Assembly (NCBI RefSeq): GCF_000003815.2
Contig: NC_049990.1
Coordinates: 14,215,818-14,279,817, forward strand
Reading direction: 5' to 3'
Length of the DNA stretch: 64,000 nucleotides
Origin: Branchiostoma floridae
Lineage: Eukaryota > Chordata > Leptocardii > Amphioxiformes > Branchiostomatidae
Shown: piece by piece, positions 1 to 10,500 of the stretch
Layout of the letters: each line of letters opens with the position of its first letter
Numbering within the stretch: position 1 is the first letter of the stretch
Translations under genes and position numbers: made by a program
Notes under the pieces: model-generated
What the model saw: the letters and a program-made list of their open reading frames with translations, nothing else
Databases searched by the model: none
What the model was told of the DNA's origin: nothing

Positions 1-184
1 CGCACTATTTCCGTCGAAAGCAAAGTCAAATGCCGACTGCAATATCATCGCTACAGTTGTATACGGAAGTTCCTTGATCCTTGAAGCCATGGGAGAGAAC
101 TTTGGCCCGACGGTGGTCCTGTTAATATTAGTTGCAGCTGACGTCCTGTCGTCCTGTTCCGCGATCTTGAGTAGAAACTCCTTG
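1..184 (-). CDS. Possible internal exon of an unrecognised gene, cut by window edge
   Basis: Read on the minus strand, a splice-acceptor-like ATCAG ends at 185 and is followed by about 61 codons without a stop to position 1. The translation contains KEFLLKIAEQDD and later SRIKELPYTTVAMILQ. Its composition looks protein-like, but I recognise no domain. The exon would start with one base completing a codon (phase 2). Support is only the open frame plus one splice signal, so it could be chance. The rest of the gene would lie left of the window. Confidence 0.3.
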
Positions 185-1890
185 CTGATGTAAAATAATG
201 ACCAATGTTCCTCGGTACCATCAGATAACGCACCCTGGTATATAGACACACTTGGACAGCAAGAACGCACATCCACACGCAAAGACGCGGAATTCACAAT
301 ACCAACTCAACTGAAGAATTTGAAAATTGTGACTGGCACGTTGATTGGCCGAAGGTTTGACCCTATAATTGTGCGAGGAGAAATTCTATTGGCATTTTCT
401 GAAGAATTTGCATGGGCACAGACACAAAGAGCTGTGAACTACCGCTAGTACCAGCCATGATGTCTATTGTTACAATCACGTCAAGGAGGTTGTTTGAGCT
501 GCCTGATTACCCGTATTTCACTTCACAGTAAAACAATACCTGCCTAGAAAGATGTGAAACATGCCGCTGTGATTATCAACAGCTTGAAACATCGGTAGAA
601 ATTTAACGTTCAACGTTGTCATTTAGTTTGTACAATCAAGAACATAACCCGGGACAAAAATTTAGTACATCGAGTCAAGGAGGTTATATCTTAACATAGA
701 TCATTTCACTCAGTTTGTGCGTCGACAGTAGCCAAAGTTAGAGACAGTAACCAAGAAAATGGACTGTATTTTGTCCCGTGTTCTCTCTATTCTTTTGACA
801 AAAAGCTGCCCATAAATCAGTCCTATGTTTTCCCTATGTCCAACGTCGTTTAAGTTCAACTTCCTCGCTATGACGCGACAGGCACTCTATAAAAACATCG
901 TACATCACTAGTTTACGAATTTCCAAATTAAACTTCTTTGGTTAGTTTAGTTTCCTAGCTCTTCATACAAAGGGGGCAGATCACGTAACTGATTATCGCG
1001 ATACACGCAGAAGTCTATTGCAGCAGTTCAGATTTATGTATGTTGAAACAGAATCTCAGTGTGAGTGCAAAATGATTAAAGAAGAAATAAGAATGATTCA
1101 ATGAACGCTGGGTGTTTGTGGCCTTTGTCTGCGCTAGACAATGCAATACACATCCGGCTAACGAACTGCTGTTTATGTAATAAAAATGACGAGTTTGTTT
1201 AAGCAAGGAAGTTGAAACCTCCTTGGTTTAAGACATACTTTCCTATTTATAAGCCAAGATCTATCCCTAGCATTTATTTCTTTCCGACATGTAGAAATGA
1301 ATATGAATGGCCCGTTCAATACGCGCCGACCGTAGGATTTCCAAATAAGTTGGAAATATCGGGCCAAACAAATCACAGCTTCATTAATTATGATTGTTTT
1401 TTTAGTATTTTGTAGACCTTTCTTTCTGACCTTGATTGTATTCCTAAAAATGTGGATGTCGTTTCTTTTTATAGTTGTATTTTGTTCCACTTTGTTCTGT
1501 CAGACGATGTCACGGGTAGACATACCAACCATTCAATACCCCCCGACACTCCCCCTTATTTTGTGTTTAAAATGTAAACCTCATTGCTTATTAATAGTCC
1601 AAGAATAGCCTAGGCTGGGTTGCAGGGGTAGTAGTTGCCGTAAACAGTAAACCCGCGACCCAAGCTTGGCTTTGAGAATAGGCGCCGCCAAGCCTTTGTC
1701 TGCCTATTTCCCCTACACGTCTGGTGTAAGGGTCCTAGAAATTCCTGTACAAGCGCGAGTCCAGGTATGTAAGAAAAAAACAAGGACATTACACGCCGAA
1801 CCAGGAAAGTCATGTACACAGCCAGGACACAGAACATTTCACAGGTGTGTAAGTCCCTTGAAACACCTGGAAATTATTGATTTCGTGCAG
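185..1890. other. No gene seen
   Basis: Both strands hold only short open frames without splice-site or domain support. The sequence is AT-rich and unique-looking. Near 1610-1840 there is a more GC-rich patch that I cannot assign. Confidence 0.6.
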
Positions 1891-1892
1891 TG

Positions 1893-2725
1893 TACAGGAC
1901 TAAACAGACAAAGAGGCAGGCAGACATGCTTGTAGACAGATAGAGAGGTAGGCAGACAAAGAAGAAGCCAGACAAGGATACAGACAGGCAGTGTTGGAGA
2001 CAGACAGAGAGGCAGATAGATAGACAGGCTTGCAGAGAGGTAGACAAAGAGGAAGCCAGACAAGGATACAGACAGATAGTGTTGCAGGCAGACAGAGAGT
2101 CAGGCAATCAAACTTGCAGAAGGACAGAGAGGTAGACAAACAAAGAGGAAGCCAGACAAGGATACAGACAGACAGGTTTGCAGACAGAGAGGTAGACAGA
2201 CAAAGAGGTAGCCAGACAAGGATATAGATACGCAGGCTTACAGAAAGACAAAGAGGCAGACAGGCAGGCTTTCAGACAGGTAGAATGGTACACAGACAAA
2301 TAGGAAGCCAGACAAGGTTGCACACAGGCAGGGTTGAGGACATACAGAGAGGCAGACAGACAGGCTTGCAGACAGATAGCGACGTGGCAGACTGAAAGGA
2401 AGCCAGACGGGGTTGCAGACAGACTTAGAGCAGACAGACAGGCTTGAAGGCAGATAGAGAGGTAGACAAACAAAGAAGGAGTCATTCCAGGATACAGGCA
2501 GTGCTGCAGACAAACAAGCTGGCACGCAGATAGAGAGGTAGACAGACAAAGAGAAAACGGGACAATGATACAGACAGGCAGGCTTGCAGACAGATAGAGA
2601 GGTAGACAGGCATAGAGGAAGCAAGACAGAGTTGCAGACAGACAGACAGGTCGACAGACAGGGTTGTAGACAAATGGAGAGATAGACAGACAAATAGGAA
2701 AACGGATAAGGATACAGACAGACAG
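1893..2725. repeat. CAGA-rich degenerate minisatellite
   Basis: About 830 bp of imperfect repeats built from GACAGRCAGG and AGATAGAGAGGTAGACA words. A higher-order pattern (AGGAAGCCAGACAAGGATAC and variants) recurs at intervals of roughly 60 to 100 bp, near 1961, 2050, 2147, 2205, 2300, 2398, 2551, 2626 and 2693. All frames stay open for long stretches, which gives Cys/Leu/Ser-rich antisense open frames that are artefacts of the repeat. Confidence 0.85.
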
Positions 2726-3840
2726 ACAGGGTTATCTGGTATTTACGACCCTCTGCTGCCGTCGTGTGTCCCTGACGTCACGTCCGGAAGCTACAGCAGA
2801 CGGGTCCATTCCGTGAACAAGGCTGACGGAGTTGGCTGAAAATTTGGGGTAAGTCCCAATTAAATTTGGTGTTGGTTACGTAAAGTTTAGTTTTTTCACA
2901 ATGTCATTTACCAACACAGATGAACTTTAATGCTAAAACTCAGTGATTGCATTGTTTAAGGTTATAATTTTTCACTCCAATGTACAACACGAGCCATATC
3001 TTTACATAAATAGATTTACCCATATGTGAATACTAGACCTTCCTACGCTCAAATGTACATAATACAATGTTATAACCATGGTAAAAATCTTGCTGTCATA
3101 AATTTGGATAAATACATGGATCGATTAGAGCAATGTTCTCCTGCCTTTGTGTCTTTTTTTAGCTTTCCTATTAGACTTACCTGTTAGCAACCACCTATGA
3201 GCAATCCACTTTCTATGTAAGTGACATTACTATCCAATGACGTAAACTACACGAAGAGTTTTATTCAGCATCTCTAGAAATCTAAAATGGACCTGTGTAA
3301 GTTGAGTGGTTTTCTACTTTATTCAGCAGAGTGCTATATTTCGTAGAGTATTGTAAATATGGGATTTCAGTTGCGCTTGTGGTGCTAGACGCATCCAGCT
3401 AACGGTAAATCTTACAATACATTTCGGAGAAAAATACAGATACGATATCAAATTTAAAGACCCAACGTAGACAATCAACAGTAGAATAAAAGAATTTGTC
3501 TTAACTCCAGGTTAAAAGAAACGATTTCTGCCGATTCACGTTCTCACGTTGTCCTTTGTTCTAAGTTGCCCTATGTTTAAACATCATTAAAGGATCAGTT
3601 TACAAAAGTATAAACGTTATGAAAAAAAAATGTAAAGGGTATGCACACAAACACTGCAAAGCTTAATCCAGTATAGTCTCCTGTCGATGTTTTAACTTTC
3701 TTTCTAGAAGAACGATATGCAAAAGTTCAAACAGAATTTATTAATGCATGGAAAGAACAAAGGAACAAAAAGAACAAAAGAACAGTGGCAACCTGGTAAC
3801 AGGCATACACTAGACAGGGCGCTACATTTCTTCAGATTCG
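2726..3840. other. No gene seen; likely 5' flank of the NHL gene
   Basis: AT-rich sequence without supported exons. It lies directly upstream of the start codon at 3875. An acceptor-like pyrimidine/CACACAG stretch ends near 3861, so an upstream non-coding exon may exist here, but I cannot place it. Confidence 0.5.
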
Positions 3841-3874
3841 CGTGTGCTGGCATGTACACACAGCTGCTGTAGGC

Positions 3875-4548
3875 ATGGCTGAAGACATCACTCCCGACAT
3901 TGCACCAAAAATCTTAACAGAAGATTCACCGAGAGACAGTTTGATCCCAACAAGTTCGAATTCAAATACTGGAACAGAGCAGGCACCTCGTGACGCCCAT
4001 ATTGTGCGTTCTTCAGCTGCTTCCACGGGCCAAGATGACATAACGTTGGTCAAGATACCCTTAGGAGAGGCATCATGTCATGAACCTTGTAAAGAAGTGA
4101 AAACATCTCCCTGCTGCATAAATTATATTGAGGTCAGTGTGGAAGGATCACACAGCGATGAAGACGAGACTACAACATGTGTCGGGGATGAGCGTAAAAT
4201 ACACAACAAAAAGATTCCCCCAAATCCGCTTAATCCAGTTCCTTCTACTTTAAAATCCCCCTTGAACGCAAATCTACGAAACGCGGACAGTATCCAGAAC
4301 TATAACGCACCGTATCCGAACAAACGGAATCAACTGTACGGAAGAAACTGTCAGGCTGACAACCACGAGGGTACGCAACGCATCCAACCATACGCTGTAA
4401 GATACCAGCGAGACCATGATTGTCATAGTGTCAAAAGTACAGCTGCAGTTGAGGGAGATGTTACAATTTGTAATGAAACCATTGAGCCATATGCCGTATG
4501 CCAGGATGACATGTTTGATACTGAGATAAGTTCAGAAGATGCGCAAAG
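3875..4548 (+). CDS. NHL gene exon 1: cytoplasmic head with PYAV motifs, broken by gap
   Basis: About 225 codons are visible before the N block. The protein is rich in Ser, Thr, Asp, Asn and Pro, with no hydrophobic segment, so it is probably disordered. Two copies of a [IE]xPYAV motif (IQPYAV, IEPYAV) and NAPYPN are candidate tyrosine docking sites; this is inference from spacing and acidic context. The missing 3' end must finish in phase 1 to join the exon at 5828. Confidence 0.75.
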
Positions 4549-7500
4549 NNNNNNNNNNNNNNNNNNNNNNNNNNNNNNNNNNNNNNNNNNNNNNNNNNNN
4601 NNNNNNNNNNNNNNNNNNNNNNNNNNNNNNNNNNNNNNNNNNNNNNNNGGAAAAAAGGGCCCATATGGTGCCGGGGAAACCCCCCTGTTAGTTTTTTTCC
4701 CGGGGCCTGTTTATTTCCGGGGGGCCCCCCTTTATTTTGTGTAACCCCCGTTCCTTTGGGGGGGGGGGGAAAACCCTAAAAGGGGGGGGGGGAAAAACCT
4801 TGGTGTTTCCCCCCCCCGGGGGGGGGGGGGGGCAGATCGCTGGGGGGGGGGGCGAGATCGCCGTCACACCTGGCTTCTTTTTTGTCAAACAGGGTCGGGG
4901 GGTAGGCTGTATATTAGATTTTCCGAAAAATGTATGATAAAAGCATCTTAAATTTGCGTAGATAACATAATGTTTGCTATATTCTCAACAGTGACATCAA
5001 CTTGGGTGCGCCATGCCAACTAAAATTTTAAAATATGCAAAATGCTTCATCTTTAATTTTTGGTCTGTAAAACTGAAGAACCTATGTTATACAGAAATAC
5101 AAAACTTATTTTCGTTTCTTTATCATTTCAATCAGTGTAGCCTTCTTAATTTTAAGTGATTTTCAGCCATTATTTATTTGCATTTCGAGGGTCTTTGAGG
5201 GGGTTCCCTGAACGCCATAGTGAAAAAAATAACTGGATGGTTTTAATTTCATGGATTTTCGTAGTTCCACTTACAAAGTATGAGCCAATTTGGCCTTCCC
5301 AAACTTCCGATGTCTGACTGTTTTTCTCATGCAATGACTCTTTTTTTTTTTTTTTAATATAGAGCCAAAAGGTGAGAGATTGAAATCTGCCTACAGATAA
5401 AGAGCGAAGCCTTAGGGGCACTTATCCAATATTAAAAAGTAATGACACGCCATGTAGGCTGATAACAGATGAAGTATATTGTATAAAATCAGTAATCACG
5501 ACCTATTCCCAGCCCATAGATATTTGTCACAGAAATTCGCTCCACATAGGTCCCTAAGCATTTGTGTGAAATTATAGAATAAATGCACGGACTTTATAAC
5601 AAACTATATACCAAGCCAAAAGAAAGTGATAAAACAAAACATGTGGAGGCAACTGCTGCATTTGGATATTATAGGTACAATGTCTATCCATAATTACACG
5701 GGTTAAAACTGCCTTTGAGTGCTTTGATTCTGACTCATGGCTTGTACCAATGGCTAGAGATGGACACCAATGGACACGTATTTATTTTACCTTGAAATTA
5801 AGTTTGTTGTGATATCTATTTCCTCAGGAAGAAGATTTCGACCAGTTTTCATCAAGTTTGTTCCAGTCGCAGCTGCTGTCCTGGCGTCAACCATCGTCGT
5901 TGGATTCCTCGTTGCTTTGTTCTACAGGAATGGTCTGGCTAGTCCACTGGTAGGTTTTCTTTTATCCCTTCATGATATTGTTTTTCCACATTTCAGACAT
6001 ACTTGGTTATCGCAAAAAGTCCAGTTGTTACTTAAGTCTTAATAATCCATGTATTTCTACTTGTAATCTAAGTTTGGTACCAGAAAATGTCTTGAGAATA
6101 AATTTTGCTGCAGTGTGATTACATATATAAGGGTGCCGCTTTTACTCTAATCATGCAGAATAGGTCTGGAATTAGGAAGTAAATGGCGTAGGTTTGAGCC
6201 CCATAGTGGCTTTTTAAAACTGTAGGTGCTAATACTGTTGTAGACGTTAACTCTGTCCAGACTGGGCTTTTTTAACATTCTCCGGTCATCCTTTTTATAT
6301 CATTATGAAATAATATGACGTAGTTATGACGTCATTAATTGATTTTTTTTGCTAAAACGTGGAATTCCAATAATACCTAAATTTTTCACACAAAAAGGTT
6401 AACAATAAAATTTTCTTATCAATACTTAAATGTTATAAGACTTCTGTTGTCATAAGCCGACGCAACCACGTCAAAAATGACGTCATCTGTAGTTTAGCTA
6501 ACCGCCATCTTAGATACTCAACCTTAAATTTCTTAAGATACATATTTGTTTTTTTTTAGCCTCAAGCACCCGACCGTTTTTGTGACTAAAATGACCGAGT
6601 GGGGTCCAAACTGAAATGACCGACTGGATACCAAAATGTTTTCTTCATAAAATCTCAGTTCCAATACTTATCGGAAATAAATCTACTCACATTGCTTCGT
6701 CAATGTAAGAGGAATACTTTGACATGTTAAGGTTTCGCTAATTCCAGCTTATTAATCATAATTTATGCATAAGTCTATTAGGACCACGTTTTCCACTAGC
6801 CCTATTCTAACCAGGGAGGGGAATTTTGAGGCCCTCAGTAACTTTTGTGTCGCATAACTCATGAACAGCCAGTGCTACAGCCACCAAACTTAGTGATTTA
6901 TCACAACATATTGTTAACAAAAATTTTTAGTCAATAAAATTAGTTAAGCATTCTTGGGAGTTGCCATGGCAACAGAATTTTGACAGGTATAATTTTGCCA
7001 AAAAATGCCAATTTCGATTTAAACAAGCTTTTCATGGTAAAGTACACTTGTTTTCTTACAACAATTACGTCTTATGAAATTCAGTGTAATTGCGATTCAA
7101 TGATTTAATGCAATGATTCAAAATTTATAATTTATGCTAATTTCATGACGTCTTTGTTCAAAACCAAGATGGCCGCCCTTGTCATATTGTCGTCACAATG
7201 ATACAAAAGTTTTTGTGAGCATTTATTTTTACATGTGTATACATTCAAGTATTTAAGGAATTAGTCTCAAAAGTTTGTTTTAAAAACTGCATATTTTGCT
7301 CTTGGTCCGTTTGGACCCCAGACGGACTGAACACAGACTTTTCTTTATAGCTTCAACAGTATTGTACTAATCTTCGTCAAAACTTAGGAGAAGGTATAGC
7401 AGATATTGTCTGACGACGTCAAAGTAACAACAAACCTCATGTATCGACAAATGTAATGCTGTTATTGTATATTGTGCACTTGCACCAGGGCTAGCACTTG

Positions 7501-10500
7501 ATGATAGCCTCTGACTAGTTGGGTAGCCCTGGCTGTAATTCTCACTATACAGCAGAATAAATCAAATCAAATCAAATATTAAAGTTGGCGCGCTGATTTC
7601 AGGGACACTAGCTAGAGGCTTGTAGGCTAGGTGACTAAAGCAAACGGCCGTACAGATGTAGGTCAAGTAAACAGATCATGTAACTTGGGAAAGTTTGGAC
7701 TTGAAAGGTACCGTTTTCGTACGATGCTGCAGCGGGCTGTGTATGTATGTGTGTTTGTGGACAACATTACTCGAGGTTAGTTGGGATGGATACAATGAAA
7801 TTTCAAACCATTACAAATACACGTTCCTGCAGTCGTTTGCTATCGGGGTAGTTACTCCTTATTAATCAATAAATAAGTCCTTAACCGTAAAGTCTAAGAA
7901 TAAAGCAAAATTATTGGGTGAATGAATGACTTCTTGGAACTTTAGTTATCATTATTTTATAACGAAGACTTATGATTAAGCCCCTGTGGCTGGTTAAACA
8001 AGCCAACCGCCTGGAGTTTGTCACAGGGGTACCTTAGATACATTTTTATGTCGATATGGCATTGGACCAACTTAACTAACGTAGCCCTTCCAAAGGTCCT
8101 TCCAAATGCCTCTTTTTCCTAAAGAGGGACAGTTGGCGAACCTGCACTGGTTTCGCTAGCGTCCTTGGGCATGGCCTGTTGTCCCAATGGAATGTTGCAT
8201 TATGTCTCAAGAGAGCGTTGTATGGTTGCAAGAGGTTTCGCAATTTCAACGTTTTACCTACTAACTGCTTTTAGCAAATTCTGATAAATAGAATTTCTTT
8301 TTACATACGAAAATTTTGGCACAATGTAAGTTTTTTTAAAAGCACTAGTTCTTTTACTTTCCCTAAAATTTCTTTTGCAAAAATTTTACAAAGTTGGGGA
8401 AGTTTTCAATTTTTTTGGATTGCCATAGCAACCGGTTGTTAACAGAAATTTTTGATAAGAATTGTTAATTTTGGTTCTGTTTTTCAAGGTTTGTTACTGT
8501 TATTTAATTATATAGATTAAATCTTATGTAATTTAGTTTATTTGTCATGATTAAGTATGCATATATCTTGAAACTTTAATGACATTATCAACCAAAATCC
8601 AAAATAGGGTCATATCTTTATTTAACTGGTGACGATCATCTTACCAGTCTGAAGTACTCATGATGATATAGCCCTATTGAAAAAGCAACATATATAGCTA
8701 TCATTAACTGATATCTCTTCACAGGTAATGTCGTTTAATGGTTCATCTTCTAATGGATCTTTATGGACAGAGGTACCCACAGTGGCACCAACTCCCAACA
8801 CAACACAAGGTATCCTCTTATATTATTTACTCTGTATCTGCTGCATAGATGTAACAGGGGAGGCAAAAAAGTTGTCAAAATATTTCTTATTCTATCAAAA
8901 TATTTCTAATTTCCATAGTCCGCGATATCTTTTGGCAACTGTCTTGTTGTACAACACCCGAAAGACTTCCGATTAGACCACCAAACGTGTACAGGTAGTG
9001 TTTTCCTTAACCCTATCCAGACTGAGGGGGGGGGGGGCTAAAAGTGCCTGCGGCAACTTTGACCCCATATAGCTCCCAAACGGCTTGTGCTAAAACGACC
9101 AAACTTGGTGAGTTTTCCTAAGATATTGTTGGCAACAATTAAAAAGAAAAATTAGGTAAGTTTTTAATTTTTCGTGTTGCCATGGCAACGGGTTTCTGAA
9201 AGGCAAATTTTACAAAAATTACTAATTTGGGTTGAAACAATGGAATCTTAAGATTTCCTTGCTAAACTTAACTTCTTTTCATATATCTTTAATATTTAAC
9301 ACATCTTAGCTGAACATTTATAATTAAATATTCATAAATTATGCTAATGAGATGATGTAATTGGTCAAAATCCAAGATGGCCGACAATATCATGATAAAA
9401 GTATAACAAGCTAATTTTCAATCAGATTTCATCACTACTTGGTAATTTCTTACAGAAAACATTCGTGTTAACGTTTTTAATCCATTTCAGGGGTTTCAGC
9501 ATTATATGTTGAATAAAATGTATCTTGAAAAATTTCAGGTTGATAATCCAAGATGGCGGATAGCTAAACTACAGATGACGTCATTCTATGACGTCATGTT
9601 GACGTCGTTGCGTCGGCTTTTGATAACAGAAGTCTTATAACACCTAAATATTAAGAAGAAACCTTTATTGGTAACTTTTTGAGTAAGATATTCAGGTCTT
9701 AGGGAAAATTCCCAGTTTTAGCCAAAAATATCAATTAATGACGTCATAATTACGTCATATCACGTCAGAATGATATTAAAAATTTAGGAATTATGACACT
9801 TGATAAGGACAACTTCCCCTGCAAATTTGGTGATCGTACAGTAAGCCGTTTTGAAAATACGAAAGGGGGGCGAATGACATTAGATGACATTAGATTAGGT
9901 GCAATCGGAAGAATTAATTCTTTACTTTGTCGAATCTAGAATGATCTCATTCAAACCTGCGCTACTATGGAAGATACCATTATTAATATATATATTTAAC
10001 CCTTAAACTGCCAGAGTTTCAGCACTATAAAATGCTATCAGTGCCAGGGTTGGCTGCTGACCTCCGAAAAGAACCCCCCGAACAAGGCCGAAGTCCCTAA
10101 CTTCCGGGGTTCGTGCGCTATGCGCACACAAAGTCTACTTCGGGGGAATACGCTATCCCGGATATGTCCGGGTGCGGCACACGGGACATGTATACGTGTG
10201 CCGGATAAATCCGGGTTTGGTAATTTAAAGAGAAACTTGCGCCTGCTACAAGCAATGTACAAGGCAGTTAACAATGAACTTCCTGAATACATCAATAGTT
10301 TTCGAAGGACTTCTGACTCTCACAGCTATCCTACCCGACACAGTCAGAATCTATCCCTGAAACTGCCACTTGTGCATTTGGAATGTGCTAAGCGCAAGTT
10401 CTCTTATAGAGGCATTACCGCATGGAACGGTCTTTCACCATCTCTAAAGACTCCCACGTCCAAATCTACCTTTAAAACAAATGCAAGGCTTGGCTAGCCT

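Noticed and set aside
1839-2693. Several overlapping antisense open frames of 60-151 codons rich in Cys, Leu and Ser
   Set aside because: They are translations of the CAGA minisatellite; every frame stays open because of the repeat.
10120-10497. 125-codon host gene
   Set aside because: The translation matches the C-terminal pattern of LINE reverse transcriptases and is followed by a LINE-like 3' UTR.
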